This document shows, piece after piece, positions 1 to 7,200 of a DNA stretch of 32,703 bases (positions within the stretch are counted from its first letter, which is position 1; each line of letters opens with the position of its first letter). Origin of the DNA: J014 sp964486055. Its GTDB lineage: Bacteria; Acidobacteriota; Blastocatellia; Pyrinomonadales; Pyrinomonadaceae. A program made the position numbers and the translations under genes. The stretch is taken from NCBI GenBank assembly GCA_964486055.1, contig CAZALE010000013.1, positions 1-32,703 on the forward strand. The letters run 5' to 3'. Under the pieces are notes generated by a model that searched no databases, was not told the origin of the DNA, and saw only the letters and a list, made by a program, of their open reading frames with translations.

Positions 1-65
1 AGCTCATGGAGGCGACAACGAAAACTAATGAAGAGTGATCTGGGGTATTGATGAAAGAGCATTCA
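1..65. other. Window edge downstream of lptD, no gene assigned
   Basis: These bases lie beyond the lptD stop. On the minus strand an ATG overlaps that stop (TAATG arrangement) but its frame closes after 13 codons. A second ATG at 62..60 stays open to the window edge for 20 codons, which is too little to call a gene. Nothing else is visible. Confidence 0.4.
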
Positions 66-2561
66 TTATCTAATCCCTTGTCCGATTGATTGAGTACCGA
101 ACGAGCCTATACCATTCAGTCGAAAGCTAAAGACTAGTCTGTTTTCGCGTCTTACACCTACGTTATATGTAAAAGCCTGAACGGCGACAGAGCAGCATTT
201 TGAAGTATAACCGAGTGTATAGACCGCTGATATCAATGGTTCTATTTTTTTCTGTCTTGTATTTTGAAAATCAAAGAACAAGGAGGCTCCTCCGAACGGC
301 CCTCTGTTTCTATCACCTAAGAATATTGATGGGTTCCATTGTGAACCTCTCAGTGTCCCGGCTTCACGTTCGCTACCGTAAAGTCTCTGAAGTGATATTG
401 GTAATTTCACGGATTGAGTGTAATAAAAGGTCTGAAATATTTTAAGTAGACGAGTGTCGTAGCCTAAAGTAACAGTGGCGGTACGTAATCCTTCTCCTTC
501 GACTCCTAAGTCCATTCTAGTATTCATGAAAACGACTCGTTTTGGTCTATAGGTAGCATCGATGCTTATTGGTGAAAACCTTCTTGGTCTACCTCCGAAA
601 GTATAGAATGTTAGGCCCGTTATCGCAGCTATTTGGTTTCTTCTGCCTGGCGTTAATGCCTCTCCGAATGTTTCATCAAAGAAATATTTTTGTCTCAGGG
701 TAAGTGTGAAGATTTCATAAGGTTGTATGGTGGATTCATCTTTTGTTTTCATTTCTTGTATTTTTTTCTGAGCTTCAGGGGTTACTGCTTCTGTATAGCG
801 GCGTACGAAAAAACGGTTAGTTATTCCATATTCTATTTCATTGGTATCGGTGATGGTATCTTGGTAGTCAAAGCGAATTATTCTATTGAAATTATTGACA
901 CCCTTTATGAGTCTATATGTCAGATATGGTTCGATTACATGTCTAAATTTAAATGCTCCTGAATCTGCATAGTAGTTTTTAGCGAGTGCCACAGGCCTAA
1001 GGTCGATCTCAAATTCGCCATACTTACGAACTATATCTGAGCTTATAACTCGGCGTATAGGATCAAGCGAATTTGAATAGTAAGTGAATCGGGTCGCCCC
1101 AGTAAATGTTAGATCAAAATACTTAGTACTAATGGGAACTGAAACTTGTGGATAGAAATCAAATCTTTGCGTTATGACAGGTGTAATTATGGGATCAAAG
1201 CCCGTCTGTTGTTTGTATAGCTGCAAGTTGTCTACTTCTTCTCGTCTGCTCGTTCCCTCTAAGAATGTCTTAAAAGAAAAATACACGTTTTTTAAGAGCA
1301 GCGATGGGCGTTTTTCGAGATTTATGCTCGGTAGGCTTCGGATTTTGACCCTAACGTTTGGGATGGATATGGTTTCTGATTTCGCTAATATGTTTAGTGT
1401 GTAGCTATTCCAACTTTTATTTATAAAGGCTTTTGATACTTCGATTGGAGATATTACTTGCTGTATTGTTTCGGAGAAGACTTGACGAAAAGCTAAGTTA
1501 GAAGTTAAGCGGACGTCAACAGCAGCTGTAAATCCATTTGGGAAATATTGAATACCTTCTGCATAAACCAAGGTTCCTCCTTGATCAGGTTTTTCTTTAC
1601 TTTCTCTAGAAAAAATTCTGTCTTTAACCGCATAAAATCCGAAATTAAGGTAGGATTGCTCATTAGCACGAGTTCTAAAATCTGCCCCTATGCCGATACC
1701 TCTAGAGGTGTATACATCGAGTCTTAGTGTTGCATCGGCAGATCTACCTAAGGTTTGATAGTAAGCATTCGAGATGCGAAAGCCTTTATTTGCGGAGAAA
1801 CCAAAAGTAGGAGTTAGAAAGCCAGACTGTCGATCTCTTTCCTTAATGGGTATGGTAGCTACAGGAAGAAAAATCACCGGGATATCTCGAATCCGAAATT
1901 TCGGGTTTTTCAGTTTTACACGATCTTTTAGCTTTATACTTGCTCTCTCTGCGGTGAAGCTCCATTGAGGAACCGCCTCTTCGCATGCAGTGAATTTGCC
2001 ATTTGTTATAATAATTTCGTTCAGCGAAACTCTTTCAACTTTATCGGCTGTGAAATATATAATAGTTCCGTCGTTAGTTTGATTGGTAAAACCAGTAGAG
2101 TTCAGAAAATATCCTAGTTTAGTTTTATAATTCCATTCGGCCTTTGTGCCAGTTATTCTTTGATCTTCGCCCTGGTCGAAAACTACATTTCCCTCAGCTG
2201 TTACTAAGTTCTTATCTTCGTAAAGAGTTACTTTATCAGCTTGAAGACGATAAATCCCTAATCTTATGTCTACGTTGCCTTGATGAACAACAACTCTTTT
2301 ACCGGGTTCACCCTCGGCAGAAACTCGATCAGAGTAAACAACTAGCTCGCCGTCTCCACCCTCAGATGGTATTTTTTCTTTGGATTTTCTGAAAATACGA
2401 GTGTCGTTTGATACAGGATTGATGTTTGGGGTATCTGTTATTGGATTTGAGACTCTGCGATCAACTGGGTTTGGCTCCTGACTAAAAATGATAGAATCTA
2501 AAGACAAAATTGAAAGTAGGAATGCAATGAAGGCAAGCCTCAAATATTTACGACGGAGCAT
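66..2561 (-). CDS. lptD: LPS-assembly protein LptD (OstA/Imp), outer-membrane beta-barrel
   Basis: LptD is the outer-membrane barrel that inserts lipopolysaccharide into the outer leaflet together with the lipoprotein LptE. The 831-residue product has an N-terminal signal peptide (hydrophobic residues about 8-27), an OstA-like periplasmic jelly-roll at about 70-190 with the repeated 'tAeGnVvf' pattern, and a long aromatic-alternating barrel to the C-terminus. A Cys at 193 and a Cys-Cys pair at 789-790 match the two cysteine regions that form the structural disulfides in the family. Length is within the usual range. A GGAGG lies 11 bases before the ATG and close to the stop of the preceding cupin gene, so lptD is probably the last visible gene of the minus-strand run. 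Its presence indicates an LPS-bearing diderm. Identification is firm; the barrel sequence itself is divergent. Confidence 0.93.
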   Translation of the reverse strand: MLRRKYLRLAFIAFLLSILSLDSIIFSQEPNPVDRRVSNPITDTPNINPVSNDTRIFRKSKEKIPSEGGDGELVVYSDRVSAEGEPGKRVVVHQGNVDIRLGIYRLQADKVTLYEDKNLVTAEGNVVFDQGEDQRITGTKAEWNYKTKLGYFLNSTGFTNQTNDGTIIYFTADKVERVSLNEIIITNGKFTACEEAVPQWSFTAERASIKLKDRVKLKNPKFRIRDIPVIFLPVATIPIKERDRQSGFLTPTFGFSANKGFRISNAYYQTLGRSADATLRLDVYTSRGIGIGADFRTRANEQSYLNFGFYAVKDRIFSRESKEKPDQGGTLVYAEGIQYFPNGFTAAVDVRLTSNLAFRQVFSETIQQVISPIEVSKAFINKSWNSYTLNILAKSETISIPNVRVKIRSLPSINLEKRPSLLLKNVYFSFKTFLEGTSRREEVDNLQLYKQQTGFDPIITPVITQRFDFYPQVSVPISTKYFDLTFTGATRFTYYSNSLDPIRRVISSDIVRKYGEFEIDLRPVALAKNYYADSGAFKFRHVIEPYLTYRLIKGVNNFNRIIRFDYQDTITDTNEIEYGITNRFFVRRYTEAVTPEAQKKIQEMKTKDESTIQPYEIFTLTLRQKYFFDETFGEALTPGRRNQIAAITGLTFYTFGGRPRRFSPISIDATYRPKRVVFMNTRMDLGVEGEGLRTATVTLGYDTRLLKIFQTFYYTQSVKLPISLQRLYGSEREAGTLRGSQWNPSIFLGDRNRGPFGGASLFFDFQNTRQKKIEPLISAVYTLGYTSKCCSVAVQAFTYNVGVRRENRLVFSFRLNGIGSFGTQSIGQGIR

Positions 2562-2585
2562 TTATGATGAAGCCTCCAAGTATTT

Positions 2586-3089
2586 TCAATCCATTTTAAA
2601 TACTGAATTTGGGTCGTCCTCGTGACGAATCTCATCAACCTTTTCCTTTTTACCCTTACCCATGTATAGACGATTTGGAAAGTTCAAAACGATGCCCTTT
2701 TCAGTCTTACTGATGTTTTTGTATGCGTGAACTACTCCTTTAGGAATAATAACCGCGTGGGGGTTGTCTGCACCTACGTAGAGAGTCATCATGTTACGGT
2801 ACGTAGGCGAATCAGGACGATTATCCCAGAGCCTTAGCTTGAAGTTTCCAGAACCGATAAAACAAAAAAGGTCTGCTTGATCAACGTGCTCATGAGGTCC
2901 TCGTTGAACCAGTGGTTCGGTCACTGATATATAAGCCATTACTGGATAGAATTCTTCTGCTATTTCATCTTGGCGAAAAAGCTCAGCGAGCCACCCTCTT
3001 TCATCTACATATTTCTTAAGTGGATAAATCACAACATCATGAATTCTACCTGGTTTGAATATTGATTCTTGGATAGTTGGTTTTGACAT
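2586..3089 (-). CDS. dTDP-4-dehydrorhamnose 3,5-epimerase-like cupin
   Basis: This 167-residue single-domain cupin resembles RmlC, which epimerises C3 and C5 of dTDP-4-keto-6-deoxyglucose on the way to dTDP-L-rhamnose. Visible family features are 'DERGWLAELFR' near the N-terminus, 'QRGPHEH' at the position of the catalytic-His strand, and 'PHAVIIPKGVVHAYKN', the second cupin half. The usual 'GLHxQ' string is changed to 'GPHEH', and the protein is shorter than classical RmlC (about 180 residues), so the exact substrate is uncertain. It starts 3 bases after the stop of the nucleotidyltransferase gene, with a GGAG 9 bases upstream, so the two genes are co-translated and probably act on the same activated sugar. 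No RmlB or RmlD is seen in the window. Other sugar 3-epimerase or ketoisomerase activity is possible. Confidence 0.75.
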   Translation of the reverse strand: MSKPTIQESIFKPGRIHDVVIYPLKKYVDERGWLAELFRQDEIAEEFYPVMAYISVTEPLVQRGPHEHVDQADLFCFIGSGNFKLRLWDNRPDSPTYRNMMTLYVGADNPHAVIIPKGVVHAYKNISKTEKGIVLNFPNRLYMGKGKKEKVDEIRHEDDPNSVFKMD

Positions 3090-3092
3090 ATC

Positions 3093-3839
3093 TCAAGCTC
3101 CGACATTAAGTTCAAGATTATTAGCTCCTGTCTCAGCTACAAGGTTGGATGCACGCAAAAGTGAATCGAATGTTCCAGCGTCAGTCCACCAACCCTCTAA
3201 TTCAGTCCATGTCATCTCACCGGCCTCGATATATGCATTATTGACGTCCGTGATTTCGAGTTCCCCGCGTGCCGATGGACGAAGAGTTCTTATAATATCG
3301 AAAACGCGATTGTCATAGAAGTAAATTCCTGTGACCGCGTAATCTGACTTAGGCTGACTTGGTTTTTCCTCGATTCTTACGATGCGATCCCCGTTGAGTT
3401 CTGGAACACCGAACCTTTGAGGATCAGGGACTTTCTTTAACAAAATTTTTGCACCCTTACCCTGTAGCTCATAATCTTGTTTAGCTTTGCGAATATTACC
3501 TTCGATTATGTTATCGCCCAAAATCACGCAAATTAAGTCTCCATCTGCAAAGTGCTCGACAAGCTTTAAAGCGTCGGCAATTCCTCCTTCTCCTTCCTGA
3601 TAAGTGTAATTTAGGTGTTTAAGTCCGAACTCTTTACCATTTCCAAGTAATCTAAGAAAATCACCTGCTGAATTTCCGCCTGTCACGATCATTATCTCTT
3701 CTATACCTGCATTCACAAGGGTTTGAATCGGATAATAAATCATGGGTTTATTGTAAACTGGCAAAAGGTGCTTATTTGTTATTTTCGTTAAAGGATAAAG
3801 TCTAGTTCCTAATCCACCTGCTAAAACTACGCCTTTCAT
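3093..3839 (-). CDS. rfbA: Glucose-1-phosphate thymidylyltransferase, short form
   Basis: This enzyme transfers a nucleoside monophosphate from dTTP to glucose-1-phosphate, giving dTDP-glucose, the first step of dTDP-rhamnose and related sugars. The 248 residues carry the nucleotide-binding signature 'GLGTRLYPLT' (residues 9-18), the sugar-phosphate segment 'KHLLPVYNKPMIYYP' (23-37), and 'ILGDNII' for the metal-binding Asp. It lacks about 40 C-terminal residues found in classical RmlA, which puts it in the shorter nucleotidyltransferase group also common in Gram-positives and archaea. The downstream epimerase-like gene follows after 3 bases. The upstream BMC shell gene ends 21 bases before this start, and a GGAG lies 11 bases before the ATG. 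Nucleotide specificity (dTTP versus others) cannot be read from sequence alone. Confidence 0.87.
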   Translation of the reverse strand: MKGVVLAGGLGTRLYPLTKITNKHLLPVYNKPMIYYPIQTLVNAGIEEIMIVTGGNSAGDFLRLLGNGKEFGLKHLNYTYQEGEGGIADALKLVEHFADGDLICVILGDNIIEGNIRKAKQDYELQGKGAKILLKKVPDPQRFGVPELNGDRIVRIEEKPSQPKSDYAVTGIYFYDNRVFDIIRTLRPSARGELEITDVNNAYIEAGEMTWTELEGWWTDAGTFDSLLRASNLVAETGANNLELNVGA

Positions 3840-3860
3840 AATCGAACAACTCCATTTGAA

Positions 3861-4181
3861 TTATTTTTCTGGTACAGAGCCTGAAATTTTTTTACGGGTC
3901 GTTTCTCCTGACTCTATAACGGGGATGCCGTAAGAAACCTCTCGATGTGGTCTAGGTATCACGTGAACTGCCACTACTTCGCCGACTCTACGAGCTGCTG
4001 CTGCGCCTGCCTCAACTGCGGCTTTAACAGCGCCTACTTCACCTCTGACAATTGCAGTAACTAAACCAGCATCTATTTTTTCGTAACCCACCAGTCTAAC
4101 ATTTGCTGCTTTTACCATTGCATCGGCAGCCTCTATCATTGCAACAAAGCCTTTTGTCTCTACCATTCCTAATGCTTCCAT
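3861..4181 (-). CDS. BMC-H microcompartment shell protein (paralogue 1)
   Basis: BMC-H proteins form flat hexamers that tile the facets of bacterial microcompartments and let metabolites through a central pore. This 106-residue protein has one BMC domain (residues 1-82) with 'EALGMVETKGF' at the N-terminus, the 'VRGEVGAVKAA' strand-helix and the 'VHVIPRPH' edge strand, closely following the PduA/EutM pattern. The pore loop reads K-I-D-A-G where PduA has K-I-G-S-G, so an Asp replaces the pore-side Gly. About 24 polar residues follow the domain. A GAGG overlapping the stop of the preceding gene lies 8-10 bases before the ATG, indicating translational coupling. It is the fourth and last gene of the BMC group and is followed by rfbA. 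It is clearly a paralogue of the BMC-H at 6692-7090. Confidence 0.95.
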   Translation of the reverse strand: MEALGMVETKGFVAMIEAADAMVKAANVRLVGYEKIDAGLVTAIVRGEVGAVKAAVEAGAAAARRVGEVVAVHVIPRPHREVSYGIPVIESGETTRKKISGSVPEK

Positions 4182-4191
4182 TTTGAAGACC

Positions 4192-4953
4192 TCACTTGAT
4201 CCAAATCATTAATAGCAGAATTATAATCGAGAAAATGAATAAAATCAGTGTGAGAACTAAATAAGGCATCTGATACGACTGAGGCTGCTGAGTAAAATCT
4301 CGATTAGTGCTAGTACTTATCCGATCTGTGCCTTCACCTTTCGAATAAATCGATGTGAGTGGAACAAAAGGTTTCTCTATTGGTTTGTCTAAAAAATCAT
4401 CTTTTTTTACCTCTAGATTTTCTTTTTCAGATGCTTCTGAAACCGTTGTCTCACTGTAATCTTGCATTTCGGTTAGCTCATCTGATTTTTCCGGCTCGCT
4501 GCTGGTGGTTACTTGATTGAAGAGGGGCGCACCGATAGCATCAGTTGGTGAGGGTTGTTTAGTTATTTCCAGTTTGTCTTCTGATGATGAATTGTTACTT
4601 GAACTCTTAAATTTTCTATCTTCGGTGTTTTGCTCAATAGATACTGACTCAAGTGAGTTGGCTTGTTGACTTAGATCGTTGGTAACGATAGCAGCCAGAT
4701 TTTCTGATAAATTGTCTCCCTCAGATAGAACGTTTTTTTCAGATCTTTTTTGTAATGATTCAATTTCATTCAACTGGATATCAGGAGAATCTTTTGGCGT
4801 AACACCCAACTCACCTAAATCAGGAAGTTTCGTTGTTTCATGAGGATTTTTTTTAAGTTTTGCTCCACATTTATAACAAAACGAAGACCCTCTCCTGATT
4901 CTAGCCCCACATTTTTTACATGAGCGTTTTTCCAAGACCATGCTTTTAGACAT
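4192..4953 (-). CDS. Zinc-ribbon, tail-anchored protein of unknown function inside the BMC operon
   Basis: I do not recognise this 253-residue protein as a named family. It begins with a four-Cys zinc ribbon (Cys 12, 15, 26 and 29, pattern CxxC-x10-CxxC), continues through about 190 residues rich in Ser, Glu, Thr and Asn with no obvious fold, and ends in one transmembrane helix (about 230-250) that runs almost to the C-terminus. That layout is tail-anchored: the zinc ribbon should face the cytoplasm. I prefer the ATG at 4953, one base after the dehydrogenase stop, because an AAGG lies 6 bases before it; a GTG at 4986 would add 11 residues and overlap the dehydrogenase. It sits between the aldehyde dehydrogenase and a BMC-H gene, so a role in tethering or organising the compartment is my inference only. 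Confidence 0.8.
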   Translation of the reverse strand: MSKSMVLEKRSCKKCGARIRRGSSFCYKCGAKLKKNPHETTKLPDLGELGVTPKDSPDIQLNEIESLQKRSEKNVLSEGDNLSENLAAIVTNDLSQQANSLESVSIEQNTEDRKFKSSSNNSSSEDKLEITKQPSPTDAIGAPLFNQVTTSSEPEKSDELTEMQDYSETTVSEASEKENLEVKKDDFLDKPIEKPFVPLTSIYSKGEGTDRISTSTNRDFTQQPQSYQMPYLVLTLILFIFSIIILLLMIWIK

Positions 4954-4954
4954 C

Positions 4955-6685
4955 TCAGACCTTAACAAAGATTTCTTTTTCTTCACCTAAATCACGTGCT
5001 GCAGGCGTGATGATAGTTTTAGAATGTATATAGATCTTTTCACCCTTTTCGATTGCAATTCTGACATCCGTCTCGCTGACAAAATCAACAGATTTTGGCT
5101 TCGTGCCGTTCGGATCACTCGGCGGTTTTAGCTCATGGATTATGGTCTTGACAGGGCTTTCGATAGGAGGATTAGTATTAGCCTCAAAGCTTGGCGAAAC
5201 TTGTTTAAGCTCTTGAGCGAGCTTTTCGGATAAAAACTTATCAACGATTTCGGCAATTTTCTCACGGCTTATTTTAGGTGATCTTGATTTAGGCTCTGCG
5301 GTGATCGAAGTTACATTTAAATCAATTTTCTTATTAACTGGACGAGTCTCAAAAGCTATCCGTTTTATATCCAGCAGATGAATTGGTGATATGTTATCGC
5401 TAGTTACATTACCTCCCCATGATCCGCAACCTAAGGTCATTGAAGGTGGTAAATCAGTGGAAAATCCTATTGCACCATGAGTTGTGGGGGTATTGATGCA
5501 TATTCGAGCTGCTGGCATTTGCTCGCCGAACTTTATGGCTGCTAATCGATCGCGTGTATGCATGCCAGCAGTATGTCCCATGCCACCAAATTGCAGCACC
5601 TGCAAACATCTCTCAGCCGCTTGCTCTAAATTGCTTACAACAAAGAAAGCCAGTGTCGGAGAGAGTTTTTCGATTGACCATGGAAAATCTCTTCCAACTC
5701 CTGCACAATCAGCGATGAGACACCTTGTTCCATTGGGAATAGCTATCCCTGCTAAATTGGCTATGTATTCTGCGCTTTTACCTACGATTTTTGGGTTTAG
5801 AGTTCTCTTATCCGTAACTAAAACCTTTGCCACAGCGTCTGCCTCGGTTGCAGTGAGAAAGTGTGCTCCCTGACGCTTAAATTCCTCCCTAACAGCCTTT
5901 TCTATTGCAGAGTCTACTATAACCGATTGTTCAGAGGCGCAAATAGTGCCATTGTCGAAACAAGTACCGGTTAGGATGTCAGCTACTGCCTTAGCTATAT
6001 CGGCGGATTTTTCGATATATACAGGCACATTTCCCGGGCCAACACCAAAGGCAGGCTTTCCAGATGAATAAGCGGCTCTCACCAAGCCTATCCCACCCGT
6101 TGCCAATATTACAGCAGTTTTTTGATGTTTCATTAAGGCTTCAGTGGCTTCTATGGTTGGATTAGTGAGACACTGGATCGCATCTGGCGGGAGCCCTTCT
6201 CTGACTCCTGCGTCTTTCATCACTCTAGCAGTTTCAGCTATGCAACGAGCAGCTGAAGGATGTGGGGACAAAACGATTGTATTTCTTGATTTTATCGCTA
6301 TTATGATCTTGAAGATCGTAGTAGAAGTAGGATTAGTGGATGGAATAATGGCAGCTACCACACCTCTAGGCGATGCAACTTCGATAACAGTTCCGTTGTC
6401 TGAGATTACGCCGACAGTTCTTAGTTTTTTAAAATGATTCCAGACATCTTCAGCTGCAAAACGATTCTTTTCTCTCTTGTCCTCAGGTTTTCCAAAACCA
6501 GTCTCCTCATGCGCCATTAATCCCAGTCTTGCAGACTCAGCTAGCGCAACTTTTGCCATCGCCTCGCAGATTCTATCTATTTTAGCTTGGTCAAAAGTTG
6601 CTACTATGCTGGCAGCTAGATGAGCGGATTCTACTGCTTCATCTACATCTTTATTCGAAAACTGTTTATTTGCTTCTTGTATCAT
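4955..6685 (-). CDS. CoA-acylating aldehyde dehydrogenase (EutE/PduP type) with BMC-targeting-like C-terminal tail
   Basis: The enzyme should oxidise an aldehyde to acyl-CoA with NAD inside the microcompartment. Residues 1-447 form the dehydrogenase core, with cofactor-binding segments 'IIPSTNPTSTT' (113-123) and 'ATGGIG' (195-200), the catalytic Cys 249 in 'GTICASEQ', and a late 'GGMGHTAGMH' (367-376). EutE and PduP are about 460 residues; this protein has 576. The extra tail holds an amphipathic helix at 472-491 with the hydrophobic spacing of BMC encapsulation peptides, a Pro-rich linker, and a module at 533-569 ending in 'TIITPAARDLGEE', which resembles short conserved segments in EutQ-like and other BMC proteins. 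The start lies 6 bases after the stop of the first BMC-H gene without a clear ribosome site, so it is probably translationally coupled. No aldehyde-generating enzyme is nearby, so the substrate is unknown. Confidence 0.92.
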   Translation of the reverse strand: MIQEANKQFSNKDVDEAVESAHLAASIVATFDQAKIDRICEAMAKVALAESARLGLMAHEETGFGKPEDKREKNRFAAEDVWNHFKKLRTVGVISDNGTVIEVASPRGVVAAIIPSTNPTSTTIFKIIIAIKSRNTIVLSPHPSAARCIAETARVMKDAGVREGLPPDAIQCLTNPTIEATEALMKHQKTAVILATGGIGLVRAAYSSGKPAFGVGPGNVPVYIEKSADIAKAVADILTGTCFDNGTICASEQSVIVDSAIEKAVREEFKRQGAHFLTATEADAVAKVLVTDKRTLNPKIVGKSAEYIANLAGIAIPNGTRCLIADCAGVGRDFPWSIEKLSPTLAFFVVSNLEQAAERCLQVLQFGGMGHTAGMHTRDRLAAIKFGEQMPAARICINTPTTHGAIGFSTDLPPSMTLGCGSWGGNVTSDNISPIHLLDIKRIAFETRPVNKKIDLNVTSITAEPKSRSPKISREKIAEIVDKFLSEKLAQELKQVSPSFEANTNPPIESPVKTIIHELKPPSDPNGTKPKSVDFVSETDVRIAIEKGEKIYIHSKTIITPAARDLGEEKEIFVKV

Positions 6686-6691
6686 CTAAGG

Positions 6692-7090
6692 TTAATCTTT
6701 TTTCGATTTGCTTTTATCGTTCACGACAATGTTACCGCTGGAAGTCTCTCCGGACCCTAGTTGTCTGGTCTCTCCAGCCTGTAATGCTTGTTCATCTGGG
6801 CTATATCTGATCGCACCGCCTTTCGGCAAACACTTTTCAACCTCATGATGTGGTCTGGGAATTACGTGCACGCTTATCAATTCACCAACTCTCCTTGCGG
6901 CAGCCGCTCCAGCGTCTGTAGCAGCCTTCACGGCGCCTACATCCCCACGAACAAACACTGTAACATAACCAGCGCCAATGTACTCCTTACCTATCAGTTG
7001 TACGTTAGCTGCTTTCACCATTGCATCAGCAGCTTCTACAGCTCCGATGAAACCTTTAGTTTCAACCATTCCAAGTGCTTCAAATGACAT
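6692..7090 (-). CDS. BMC-H microcompartment shell protein (paralogue 2), first gene of the BMC cluster
   Basis: This is a second single-domain hexameric shell protein. From the ATG at 7090 it has 132 residues: 'MSFEALGMVETKGF' opens the BMC domain, 'VRGDVGAVKAATDAGAAAA' and 'VHVIPRPHHEVEKCLPKG' follow PduA/EutM closely, and a roughly 40-residue polar tail rich in Gly, Ser and Lys ends the protein. The pore loop reads Y-I-G-A-G, unlike the K-I-D-A-G of the paralogue. The frame stays open upstream to 7180, but the extra 30 residues look nothing like the family and a GAGGAA sits exactly 6 bases before 7090, which fixes the start. The 110-base gap to thiD holds a candidate promoter, so this gene probably begins the BMC transcript. 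Confidence 0.95.
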   Translation of the reverse strand: MSFEALGMVETKGFIGAVEAADAMVKAANVQLIGKEYIGAGYVTVFVRGDVGAVKAATDAGAAAARRVGELISVHVIPRPHHEVEKCLPKGGAIRYSPDEQALQAGETRQLGSGETSSGNIVVNDKSKSKKD

Positions 7091-7096
7091 TTTTAC

Positions 7097-7102
7097 TTCC
7101 TC
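7097..7102 (-). promoter_or_regulatory. Ribosome binding site GAGGAA deciding the BMC-H start
   Basis: On the minus strand GAGGAA is followed by 6 bases and the ATG at 7090. It argues against the longer frame starting at 7180. Confidence 0.7.
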
Positions 7103-7134
7103 GCTTAATTTCGAAAATTTCTCTACGTTCGACG

Positions 7135-7162
7135 ATTTTATTACAAATTTCCTCAAAGGCAA
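7135..7162 (-). promoter_or_regulatory. Candidate sigma-70-like promoter of the BMC cluster
   Basis: On the minus strand TTGCCT (7162-7157) and TAAAAT (7140-7135) are separated by 16 bases. The pair lies in the only sizeable gap between thiD and the first BMC gene, about 45 bases before its start codon. This is a by-eye match to the sigma-70 consensus; promoter sequences of this organism are unknown. Confidence 0.3.
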
Positions 7163-7200
7163 AGCCAGCTTTGTAAACAAAAATAAACATTTAGACCTAA

